NCBI GenBank assembly: GCA_945828315.1
Contig: CALZQA010000022.1
Location: 1 to 34,242, forward strand
DNA: 34,242 nt
Direction of reading: 5' to 3'
DNA from: an uncultured bacterium
Lineage (GTDB): Bacteria; Bacillota; Clostridia; Lachnospirales; Lachnospiraceae
Shown here: positions 25,854 to 32,997 of the stretch, piece by piece
Layout: the number at the start of each line of letters is the position of its first letter
How positions within the stretch are numbered: position 1 is the first letter of the stretch
Notes under the pieces: generated by a model
Told to the model about the DNA's origin: nothing
Seen by the model: only the letters and a program-made list of their open reading frames with translations
Database searches by the model: none
Made by a program: the position numbers and the translations under genes

Positions 25854-26286
25854 CGTGGCAATTGGCGCTCCCCGTACCAGCCGAACCAGCCCTGTGGTGC
25901 GAGATTAACCAGCCCAGAACAACACCTGCAATATTCAGCATCACATCAAATGTACTGTAATGTCTTCCCGGAATAGAACGCTTCGTCCATTCATCAAAAA
26001 AACACCATACGCAAACTGCACTCACACCTATCCATGCATGCAATTTTACCAAACGTAACACCGCCAGAACAAGAATCGTCAGTACCAGAAAGCATATAAC
26101 ATGCGCGCCTTTTCTTGTCCATGCACTCACGAGCTGAATCTGCTCATCGTTCAGAAACCAGAACAACCGCATGAGTCTGCTGCTGGCTCTTGCAGTCCCC
26201 TCTCCGTCCTGATGAGATAAATATGTCATAAAAATAAACCATATAATTGTTACAATGATCGCAACCTGAAATTTTCGTTCTTTCAT
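25825..26286 (-). CDS. VanZ-family membrane protein with recombined 3' end
   Basis: A 153-aa protein with four hydrophobic segments and VanZ-like landmarks: IIWFIFMTYLSHQDGEGTARASSRL, RKGAHVICFLVLTILV, FFDEWTKRSIPGRHYSTFDVMLNIAGVVLGWLI. VanZ is named for low-level teicoplanin resistance, but most homologues are membrane proteins of unknown role. The last residues (GADHLTPDV) are read from a fragment of the Rpn gene in another frame, so the native C-terminus was probably replaced; the core domain is nevertheless complete. GAGG lies close to the ATG, and the start overlaps the stop of a 61-codon open frame (ATGA). Confidence 0.82.
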   Translation of the reverse strand: MKERKFQVAIIVTIIWFIFMTYLSHQDGEGTARASSRLMRLFWFLNDEQIQLVSAWTRKGAHVICFLVLTILVLAVLRLVKLHAWIGVSAVCVWCFFDEWTKRSIPGRHYSTFDVMLNIAGVVLGWLISHHRAGSAGTGSANCHGADHLTPDV

Positions 26287-26468
26287 ATACCTCTTTCCGT
26301 TTCCATATCTGACATATACGCTCTGCTACTGACACCAAGTTTCTTCTCGCCAAGCTTGATTGAATTTGAGATCACAGTGGATTTAATTTTAATCTGACCC
26401 AAATTCAGCAGAGTCCCGATAAGCCCTCGCGGCACAAACTCATTCTCCTGCAACACCCCCCGAAACAT
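26283..26468 (-). CDS. Doubtful 61-aa ORF overlapping VanZ start
   Basis: An open frame (MFRGVLQENEFVPRGLIGT ... MSDMETERGI) whose TGA overlaps the VanZ ATG. It has no recognisable SD and no family I know. It could be the 3' remnant of a longer gene interrupted by the hairpin element upstream, or a chance frame. It is kept only because the ATGA junction would fit translational coupling. Confidence 0.25.
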   Translation of the reverse strand: MFRGVLQENEFVPRGLIGTLLNLGQIKIKSTVISNSIKLGEKKLGVSSRAYMSDMETERGI

Positions 26469-26477
26469 ATAATCGTT

Positions 26478-26549
26478 CGTATCTGTTCAATACCCTCACA
26501 GATACGATGCAAAAATGCATGAAAATTGCTTCGCAATGGCATTTTTGCA
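26478..26549 (-). repeat. Paired-hairpin element (REP/MITE-like)
   Basis: Two adjacent inverted repeats are separated by one base. The first is CGTATCTG/CAGATACG (26478-26485 with 26499-26506). The second is TGCAAAAATGC/GCATTTTTGCA (26508-26518 with 26539-26549), which contains an inner ATTGC/GCAAT stem with a TTC loop. No T-tract follows on the minus strand, so this is not an ordinary terminator. Twin hairpins of this size resemble REP/BIME or MITE-type repeats. Confidence 0.6.
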
Positions 26550-26557
26550 CTCCTGAA

Positions 26558-26686
26558 TCATGTTTTCACGGTCTCAGCAGTAAATGCCTCGACCTGTTCT
26601 GAACATTTACAATCAAGCTTATACGGAATCGGGCCGTATGCGTTTTGAAATAACTCATGCACCTGTTCATTGTAATACATACTCAT
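26558..26686 (-). CDS. Putative 42-aa protein
   Basis: ATG 26686 to TGA 26558 encodes 42 residues starting MSMYYNEQVHELFQNAYG and ending FTAETVKT, with a CKC motif in the middle. AGAGG lies 8 nt before the ATG, which favours real translation. I recognise no family. It ends 9 nt before the paired-hairpin element, so it could also be the 5' remnant of a gene cut by that element. Confidence 0.4.
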   Translation of the reverse strand: MSMYYNEQVHELFQNAYGPIPYKLDCKCSEQVEAFTAETVKT

Positions 26687-26832
26687 AGGTTTTTCCTCTC
26701 CATTTCTCGGTAAACCTGAGTATGCCAGACACCGGCGAATGCCACAGTGTGTTTATCACACACAGCTTTATCTTATCATCCGAACATCAGAATAACAAGT
26801 GAAAGTATGCATATTTCAGTTTTAATCCCCCC

Positions 26833-27452
26833 TCACAAATTTTTCACCGGCTTCATCTTCTCTTTCGCTTTCTCCGGCACATTGATCAGGCCGAACCGAT
26901 AGAACATTGCATAGATGTAGGTCACGCCCCGAATATCACCGAGGGCTTTCGGACGATCGACCACGCATCCAATTTGCGGAATGTTGTGAAACGCCAGCAG
27001 AACAGAACTCCATGCCAGGCTCTTGCTGTTCTCCCTGCGGTCGATGAACAGTTCCTTCATATACACTCCGCATCTCCCCTTCTTCAGGCTGTACGAAAAT
27101 ACCAGCCCGGAATAGGTGCGGAACTTATATCCCCGGAACTCAATCACCGCTGTCCACAGAGCTTCCTCGCTCTGTTCTGTTCTCAACTCTTCCAGAACCT
27201 TTTCTCGCTTCCGCATCCTGCGGATGCGCTCTGCGCCAATGCTAATATTATTGCTATCCGTCTCAACAGGGAAATACACGCCTTTCTCATAGGGCAGATA
27301 CGAAGTGACAGACGCTTTGGAAATGTTCAGTTCTTTCATAGTTGCGACGATAGCATCCTTGTGAGACATATCTGTTCTTGAAGAAGAATAGTTGGATCAT
27401 AGTCCGGTTTGGATGGTTTACGGCCGCCACCCGGTTTTCTCTTTCTTCCCAT
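26833..27452 (-). pseudogene. Probable broken HTH/DNA-binding-like gene (internal deletion or frameshift)
   Basis: Two frames look like parts of one Lachnospiraceae protein family. An ATG at 27452 opens a basic N-terminus (MGRKRKPGGGRKPSKPDYDP ... LLQEQI) that soon stops. A different frame beginning near 27369 continues for 178 aa: HTH-like DAIVATMKELNISKASVTSYLP, basic RIRRMRKREKVLEELR, then EFRGYKFRTYSGLVFSYSLK, ELFIDRRENSKSLAWSSV and RPKALGDIRGVTYIYAMFYRFGLI. From memory, relatives carry both parts in one frame with an extra HTH segment between them, so a deletion with frameshift is inferred. The 178-aa part could still be made from ATG 27369 but has no good SD. The function of the family is unknown. 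Confidence 0.55.
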
Positions 27453-27456
27453 ATTC

Positions 27457-27579
27457 TCACACTATCCTTTTATTTCCGTTACAATCTATACAAGTCACAC
27501 TTTGCCCCTTGCCGGCTTTTTTTGCATCCTTGCGAACTTTTCTGCAATCTATACAGCGTTTTGGAAGTTCGAAACCCAT
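27457..27579 (-). CDS. Putative 40-aa zinc-ribbon protein
   Basis: ATG 27579 to TGA 27457 encodes MGFELPKRCIDCRKVRKDAK, then a second CIDC 17 residues after the first. The two CxxC pairs in a short basic protein are a classical zinc-ribbon arrangement. AGGAG lies 4 nt before ATG, a little close. Its stop is 4 nt from the next ATG (27452), suggesting coupling to the broken HTH-like gene. Upstream, other frames show FFVE-like remnants, so this may be the C-terminal half of a longer ribbon protein whose start has decayed. Confidence 0.5.
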   Translation of the reverse strand: MGFELPKRCIDCRKVRKDAKKAGKGQSVTCIDCNGNKRIV

Positions 27580-27642
27580 TTTTCTCCTGAAACATCATTC
27601 TACAAAAAACAATGCGCTCTGCTCATACCAGTAGAAACATCC

Positions 27643-28635
27643 CTACCGTGTGATCTGCTTCTCAAATGCTCCTACATCCGGTGCAGTAGCAGCAATCCTT
27701 AGCCACTGATCCAGCAGTTCGTTCTTTTTCTCTTCGTGAATCCGCCGCTTCAGTTGTTCGGATACTTCTCCTTTTGAAGTCAGCACTGTCAATAGAGCTG
27801 CCGATAGTCCTTCGGTTCTTCCTTCGGTTCTTCCTTCGGTTCTTCCTTCTATTCTTCCTGTCTTTCTTCCTCGCGCTTCGCTTTCTTCCATCTCCCGGGC
27901 GATAATTGCTCCTACCTTTGTCATATTCAAACACCTCCTAATCTCGTTTGCCAGTTTCTGATCAATGATTTTATCTGAAAAACTTAAGATTCCCGCAAGT
28001 GCCATTTCCTGCACGCTTTCATCTTGAATTTCTTTTGCCAGATCTACCGCTTCATGTGCTGCTCTCTGCTGATTTTCTTTTCCTTTATACGTCAGAGGTA
28101 AGATGATCAGCTCCATCAGGTCTTTGTCATCCAGGGGCTCTCTTTGTTCTATTTTATGCTGAATACGCATCTTTACTTTTTCTGATGATATTTCACTCAA
28201 AAACCCCTCTGTTGTGTAGATAATCATATCCCCTACACTTAACGTGTCACTCGTCTGATCTTTTGTCACATCTGCCGTATAGATCACAATGATGCGTATC
28301 CGGAGCCTGGTGATATCTACACCTTCTTTTTGCAGCCTGCGCAGCAGTCTCAACACATATCCCGCATATTTTACCTTATTCCCCACACGGTAATCACTCT
28401 CATAGTCCAGCAACGCATAGCTTCCGTCCTCCAGCAAAAACAGGTTATCCATCCGTTTTTCGTTCGTCTCTATTGCCGGCAGATTTGTAGGTCTCACATC
28501 CACTATCTTCGGTACATCGATTCCATATACAGATAGCGAACGATTTCTCATCGTCTCTCCAAACCACTTGGACACCACATCCTTATTTTGCGCTGTGATC
28601 CCAGTCGTACCCCGTCTTCTTTTTCTTTTGCCCAT
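27643..28635 (-). CDS. Rpn-family PD-(D/E)XK nuclease (recombination-promoting nuclease/transposase-like)
   Basis: A protein of about 330 aa. A basic N-terminus (GKRKRRR) precedes GITAQNKDVVSKWFGETM, the nuclease core RMDNLFLLEDGSYALLDYESDYR (metal-binding Asp/Glu, about D63, D77, E79), YAGYVLRLLRR and IIVIYTADV. A helical region follows, then a Gly/Arg/Glu repeat (EGRT units) before the C-terminal helix. The Rpn/PDDEXK transposase-like family promotes RecA-independent recombination in E. coli; proteins of this type are abundant in Lachnospiraceae. ATG 28635 is preferred over 28641 because AAGGAGG is then 7 nt upstream. A promoter with a palindrome (28839-28867) and an overlapping upstream ORF precede it. 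A 67-bp piece of this gene is duplicated at 25787. Confidence 0.85.
   Translation of the reverse strand: MGKRKRRRGTTGITAQNKDVVSKWFGETMRNRSLSVYGIDVPKIVDVRPTNLPAIETNEKRMDNLFLLEDGSYALLDYESDYRVGNKVKYAGYVLRLLRRLQKEGVDITRLRIRIIVIYTADVTKDQTSDTLSVGDMIIYTTEGFLSEISSEKVKMRIQHKIEQREPLDDKDLMELIILPLTYKGKENQQRAAHEAVDLAKEIQDESVQEMALAGILSFSDKIIDQKLANEIRRCLNMTKVGAIIAREMEESEARGRKTGRIEGRTEGRTEGRTEGLSAALLTVLTSKGEVSEQLKRRIHEEKKNELLDQWLRIAATAPDVGAFEKQITR
27809..27868 (-). repeat. 12-bp in-frame tandem repeat in the Rpn gene
   Basis: CCTTCGGTTCTT (plus-strand reading) occurs three times exactly (27809-27844), followed by two degenerate copies to 27868. On the coding strand each unit adds four residues (EGRT-type), so copy-number change would alter the hinge length without shifting the frame. 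Confidence 0.92.
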
Positions 28636-28682
28636 CCGCATTCCTCCTTTTTTGCAGGAGTATCTATGGGCTTATGTATCAT
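28548..28682 (-). CDS. Overlapping 44-aa upstream ORF at the Rpn start
   Basis: ATG 28682 (MIHKPIDTPAKKEECGWAKE ... SGLERR) has AGGAG 6 nt upstream and runs out of frame across the Rpn start, ending 88 nt inside that gene. Its SD lies in the 5' arm of GCAGGAG/CTCCTGC (28695-28689 with 28660-28654), whose 3' arm ends just before the Rpn SD. It may be a regulatory upstream ORF or a chance frame. The peptide resembles nothing I know. Confidence 0.3.
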   Translation of the reverse strand: MIHKPIDTPAKKEECGWAKEKEDGVRLGSQRKIRMWCPSGLERR

Positions 28683-28838
28683 CCACATCTCCTGCTTGTA
28701 TTGTTTTTTTATTGAAAATTTAAGCAAGAGTTGTTTCTTCTGAGAATACATGAGATGATCGCGACGGCAGCATGTCATCGCGTATGTAAGAGAATAGTTC
28801 TAACACTATTTTTAAGAATCCGACAATTGCTTGTCTAT

Positions 28839-28867
28839 AATGTATCATGAACACATTGTGTTGTCCA
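28839..28867 (-). promoter_or_regulatory. Candidate promoter of the Rpn gene with palindromic operator
   Basis: TGGACA (28862-28867), 17-nt spacer and TACATT (28839-28844) on the minus strand. The palindrome AACACATTGTGTT (28850-28862) fills much of the spacer and could bind a repressor. The rest of the 316-nt gap (28636-28951) holds the terminator of the gene before it, the GCAGGAG/CTCCTGC stem and a CGCGA/TCGCG inverted repeat near 28762-28781; no convincing gene is seen. Confidence 0.5.
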
Positions 28868-28904
28868 GAGCTTTTTTGATGCATTGAATATCCATGGAAA
28901 AGGA

Positions 28905-28941
28905 CGCTCTTGGTCAAAAGATATCTTCGTAACCAAGAGCG
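28905..28941 (-). terminator. Hairpin terminator of the 1,299-aa surface protein gene
   Basis: CGCTCTTGGT/ACCAAGAGCG perfect 10-bp stem (28932-28941 with 28905-28914), 17-nt loop, followed by TCCTTTTCC on the minus strand. It starts 10 nt after the stop codon. The T-tract is short, so efficiency may be moderate. Confidence 0.7.
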
Positions 28942-28951
28942 CCCCCTGTGA

Positions 28952-31900
28952 CTAACTAGTAGGCTGTATGTTTGTAAAGTCCAAACTGATCGGCAAACAT
29001 TTTGCCTCATAGATTGTTCCATCCGGATTTGACTTATACAAGTCGATCAGAATACTCCAAATAGCACCATGGTCATAAGTATCCTGCATGAGTGAAACCG
29101 TCAACTTTATGTAAATAGTTCCATCAGCGGCTTTTATATAATGTCCGGACCAATCACCGGTACTCCACTTGCCAGTTTCATCAGGTGTAACCTTGTCTGT
29201 ACTTGTGGAATTCTGTCCGATACTTGCTTTTATTCCTCCGATACTTGTATCATCCGCAATTTTTACGAATACATCGATCTTTGGACTCGCCGCTACAGAG
29301 TCTTTTGTCGGAGTTCCTTGCAGACGAATACTTGTACTACTTCCATTCTCCGGATTTTCCATCTGGGTGATTCCACTCTTTCCTGAAAGTAGATTTGCAT
29401 CAGTTTTTTCCAGTTCTGATCCTTCGGGATAGTCGAAACTCACATATTCAGCTGCTTTCAGCTGAATCGGGAAGATACCCGCCTGTGAATTTACATCAAT
29501 CGTATAGGTTGTAGGCTGATATTCCTTTCCTTCACCATCAAGATCGATCGTAAAGGAAGCAGTCTGTGCCGGTCCGGGGATACGTACTAACAGGTCTCTG
29601 GATCCGGAGTCTGTCCCACTTAAAGATACTTCTGTATTACTCAGACCTGTAACTGCAATATTACTTACATTTGCGTCTGTTTCAAAACACAAAGGAAGAT
29701 AGTATCCGGTTGCCACCACACCACTGAATCCCGGTGCGCCTTCGACACAGTTAATCCGTGCTCTTTCTGCACCGCCTGCCGGTCCTAAAATATAATCACT
29801 CGTTGCATCATCCTTCAACATCAGTGTACCATCAGTGACATATTTCGAATCAGTGTTCAAAGTCTCATTCAGCGACAGTGTTACAAGGGATGCTGCAGCT
29901 ACAGCCTCTTCTGTCGTTACCTTCGTGGATGCACTGACCGTCAGATTCTCTTTATCACCTGCTGCGCGCGCAAAGAGATAATAATCCTTCACGGGATCCA
30001 GATCTGTAAAGGTTCCGCTCCATTCACTATCCGCGCCCAATATTACCCATTCTAAATCACTGGTGGAATCAGTTGTTGCACATGCGTATTCATAACCCGG
30101 CTTTGCGTCGATGGAGATCGTCTTATCTGTTTTCGCCAAAACCGTAGGCGCAGCTGCCTTTACAATAACCTTGATCGTAGGAAGCAAGGATGCTATCGCT
30201 GTCGTATCATAATTCCAGTTACTTTCAATATCTAATACACAAGCCTCAAATTCATACAGACCGGCTACGGGATCTGTATCATATTCATCCGGATAATACC
30301 AATCAAGATCTAATGAATAGGTCTGACCGTCTTCGCCCTTGCAGGTAATCGTATCCAGAAGGCTTAAATCCTTAACTGCCGTTACATTTCCTTCCTCACC
30401 TGCCTGAACATTGTCTGCTGTTCCGGTAACTTCTGTCAGTTTCACCGGCTTAACAATTACTTCTACTACCGGCAGTTTTACATTATCCGCGAGATAGATG
30501 GGCGCATTTTCATCCAACACGACCCACGCATCATATGTTCCTGCTGCGTTTTTGTAACCCTCATCAATATCCCATGTAACATTGATCGTATGTGACTCGA
30601 TCTCTTCATCGGAAAATGCAAGCGTGGTAGGAAGACCCATTTCAGCAATATCTTTTATTGTACCGCCATAGGTTCCTGCCTCGATTGGATCAATGTCTAC
30701 AGGAGTAATTGCTGTCAATTTCAGATATGTTTCCGTAAAACTAAAGGTAATAGGTGTACTTACCGGACTTTCACCAACATTGTTTCTGAGATATACAACT
30801 GTAGAGCTGTCTTTATAAGTATCAAACGGCAGCCATACAGTAACGGTATCTGCTGCTTCTGTGGCGGTCACAATGCCCGTTCCAATAGCAGTCCATGAAG
30901 AACCATCTTTACTATACTGTAATTCGGCTCCTTCCGGTAAATCCTCCACCTTGACATTCACACCAATCCACTGATGTTCTTCATCGATCGAATATTTTTT
31001 CAATTTTAAGGTGTTGGCTGTTACATAACAGGTATAGCTTCTTGTTCCGGATGACACACTCACATGATTTTGATTATAGATCACATTTTCATCCGCTGTA
31101 GATGCAGGTGTGTATTTACTATAACTGAAGGACAGCGCTCCTTCTGCCAGTACGGTTACATGAACCGTCACTGTCTTTGCACTCTCACTTGCCCAGATCC
31201 AGTCACTGCTCGGAAGCGCAATTGTTCCGGTAATCGGATACGTCTGTCCGGCTACACCCTCGTAATTTGATGTATCCCAGGTGATTTTGCCACCATCGGT
31301 GTATCCTGATTCATCCTTTAAGCGTATAGATCCTTTCAAAAAATTCGCAACCTTATCGGCTGTTATATTATAAGGAACGTTTGCAGCTGCAAATGTTTCG
31401 TCCTGCGAAGCAACCCGCTTCACGGTGCCTGATGTTGCAGTTCCGCTGATCTGCTTACCGCTAATCGTTGCGCTTGCTTTTACTGTGAGTTTACAACCTG
31501 AATCATAGGTCCGGATCGTATAAACCGCTCCTTCTCCACGTTTTGCATCGCCAACAAACCATTCATAGGTATAATCTACGCTGGCATTTGCAGAATTTGT
31601 GGCACTTGCGTTCAGTACAACACCGGGCTTTAACACGGTTGCGGGTGATCCGGCTTCCGTCATCGTAATGGTCGGGGTAATAGTAACTGCAGGTGTCGTG
31701 CTTCCTCCCCCTGAATAATCTCCACCGCCGGTAGATCCACCGCCAGTGCTGCCGCCGCCAGAAGTGTTGTTATCCTTGTTCTCTGTATCCTTAGCCGGAT
31801 CTTTTGTGTCAGTAGAAGATGAATCCTTACCAGCTTCTACGGTCGTATCCTTTCCGGTGGAATCAGTAACGGTTACCTTCTCAGAGGTATTGTTTGTAAC

Positions 31901-32851
31901 ATCAGTCTTTACGTTCTCATTTCCAGCTGTTACACTAGATCCTTCTGCACCCTTGTCCAGGCTGATCTTTGCATCCGCATTCAGAGTAACATCTGTCTTT
32001 ACCTCAGACTGAATCGTAGCGCCCTCTGCATTATTGGTGATCGCAACGGTTCCCGTCGTGCTACCGGTGACTGACACATCTGCTTTCGCATCAACAGTTA
32101 CATTGGAAACCGTACCGTTTACTGTAAGCGATACATCAGATGCCTTTCCGGATACAACGACAGTTTCTACCGTTGCACCTTTTGCAACTGAAATTTTTGC
32201 GTCGGCCTTCACCGTCAGGCTATCAAGACTAGTTCCTGCCTTTACAGTAAGAGTTGCCTGCTTGTTGAGGACTACATTGGCGTCCTGTGCAGCTACGATC
32301 TTTGCTCCGGTTGCATTGTTTGTGATCGTGGGCGATTCTTTTGCATTTCCGCCTACGGTAACAGTGCTCTTACCCCTGACATTGATCGCATCAACGCTAC
32401 CGTTGTTAACAATACTGATCTTGCCACCTTTACCTGAAATCGTAATCTTCGTATCAGAAGACTGTTTTCCGGTGGTCAGCTTCAATGAATTCGTGTCTTT
32501 TACTACGATGTTGTTGCCTTCTCCACGGTCGGTAAAAGACTTTCCATCATTCACGGAGATCTTTTTGAAATCACCGTAGTTGTTGATGGTTGCCTTCGGA
32601 GAAGCAACTGTTAACAACTTCTTGCTGTAATCCCCGTCCTGGATCTTGAGAGATACATTTTTCGACGTCTTGATTACAATAGATGTAACCTTTTTGTCTT
32701 TCAGTGCCGCATCCAGCTGCTTCTGTGTTTTCACAGTAACAGTTTTCTTTGCTGCTGCACTCGCAACTGTAGGTGTGGAAATAACACCTGACAAAGCAAA
32801 AGTCAGTGCCATCACCATTGCCAACAGCCTCTTTGATTGTTTGTTTTTCAT
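28952..32851 (-). CDS. Large secreted beta-rich surface protein
   Basis: A 1,299-aa protein. A Sec signal peptide (MKNKQSKRLLAMVMALTFAL ... TVASAAA) precedes about 310 residues of short repeating strands (KADAKISVAKGATVETVVVS, ISLDKGAEGSSVTAG) that look like a right-handed beta-helix. A low-complexity linker follows (SGGGSTGGGSTGGGDYSGGG), then several Ig-like modules (DYTYEWFVGDAKRGEGAVYT; TVHVTVLAEG; IKVIVKAAAP), a fibronectin-III-like unit (YEYACATTDSTSD ... DLDPVKDYYLFARAAG) and a beta-rich C-terminus. No LPXTG, lipobox, SLH or cell-wall-binding repeat is visible, so attachment is unclear. A role as adhesin or matrix protein is inferred. AAAGGGG lies upstream of ATG. The leader contains a series of hairpins, and a terminator follows. 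Confidence 0.8.
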   Translation of the reverse strand: MKNKQSKRLLAMVMALTFALSGVISTPTVASAAAKKTVTVKTQKQLDAALKDKKVTSIVIKTSKNVSLKIQDGDYSKKLLTVASPKATINNYGDFKKISVNDGKSFTDRGEGNNIVVKDTNSLKLTTGKQSSDTKITISGKGGKISIVNNGSVDAINVRGKSTVTVGGNAKESPTITNNATGAKIVAAQDANVVLNKQATLTVKAGTSLDSLTVKADAKISVAKGATVETVVVSGKASDVSLTVNGTVSNVTVDAKADVSVTGSTTGTVAITNNAEGATIQSEVKTDVTLNADAKISLDKGAEGSSVTAGNENVKTDVTNNTSEKVTVTDSTGKDTTVEAGKDSSSTDTKDPAKDTENKDNNTSGGGSTGGGSTGGGDYSGGGSTTPAVTITPTITMTEAGSPATVLKPGVVLNASATNSANASVDYTYEWFVGDAKRGEGAVYTIRTYDSGCKLTVKASATISGKQISGTATSGTVKRVASQDETFAAANVPYNITADKVANFLKGSIRLKDESGYTDGGKITWDTSNYEGVAGQTYPITGTIALPSSDWIWASESAKTVTVHVTVLAEGALSFSYSKYTPASTADENVIYNQNHVSVSSGTRSYTCYVTANTLKLKKYSIDEEHQWIGVNVKVEDLPEGAELQYSKDGSSWTAIGTGIVTATEAADTVTVWLPFDTYKDSSTVVYLRNNVGESPVSTPITFSFTETYLKLTAITPVDIDPIEAGTYGGTIKDIAEMGLPTTLAFSDEEIESHTINVTWDIDEGYKNAAGTYDAWVVLDENAPIYLADNVKLPVVEVIVKPVKLTEVTGTADNVQAGEEGNVTAVKDLSLLDTITCKGEDGQTYSLDLDWYYPDEYDTDPVAGLYEFEACVLDIESNWNYDTTAIASLLPTIKVIVKAAAPTVLAKTDKTISIDAKPGYEYACATTDSTSDLEWVILGADSEWSGTFTDLDPVKDYYLFARAAGDKENLTVSASTKVTTEEAVAAASLVTLSLNETLNTDSKYVTDGTLMLKDDATSDYILGPAGGAERARINCVEGAPGFSGVVATGYYLPLCFETDANVSNIAVTGLSNTEVSLSGTDSGSRDLLVRIPGPAQTASFTIDLDGEGKEYQPTTYTIDVNSQAGIFPIQLKAAEYVSFDYPEGSELEKTDANLLSGKSGITQMENPENGSSTSIRLQGTPTKDSVAASPKIDVFVKIADDTSIGGIKASIGQNSTSTDKVTPDETGKWSTGDWSGHYIKAADGTIYIKLTVSLMQDTYDHGAIWSILIDLYKSNPDGTIYEAKCLPISLDFTNIQPTS

Positions 32852-32867
32852 TTGAAAAAACCCCTTT

Positions 32868-32991
32868 CTTTATTTTTGGTGGTCATTGGGACCACATTGT
32901 TTACGTGACAATAGACGCTCCTCATGGCGCAATGCCAGAGTCAAAAGCCCAGGCATCGTGGCAAAAGAAATCCTTGATGTATTCTTGCCAA
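32868..32991 (-). promoter_or_regulatory. Hairpin-rich leader of the surface-protein gene
   Basis: Consecutive inverted repeats fill this gap: TGGCAA(AA)GAA/TTCTTGCCA (32959-32990), ATGCC/GGCAT (32932-32956), ATTGT/ACAAT (32896-32912) and GTGGTC/GACCAC (32879-32895). They end 11-20 nt before the SD. The composition is richer in GC than the gene upstream. No clear sigma-A promoter is seen. It matches no riboswitch class I can recognise. Confidence 0.4.
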
Positions 32992-32997
32992 ACGGCT

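Noticed and set aside
27378-27702. Plus-strand open frames over the zinc-ribbon and HTH-like region
   Set aside because: No SD and no family features; they are antisense shadows of the minus-strand ORFs.
28720-28848. Hydrophobic 42-codon frame (MIHYRQAIVGFLKIVLELFS...) in the gap before the Rpn gene
   Set aside because: No SD, and its ATG lies within the promoter spacer region; looks like a chance frame.
32878-32960. 28-codon frame starting MPGLLTLALRHEERLLSRKQ in the surface-protein leader
   Set aside because: No SD before its ATG, and the region is better explained as structured leader RNA; worth keeping only if homologous leaders conserve it.
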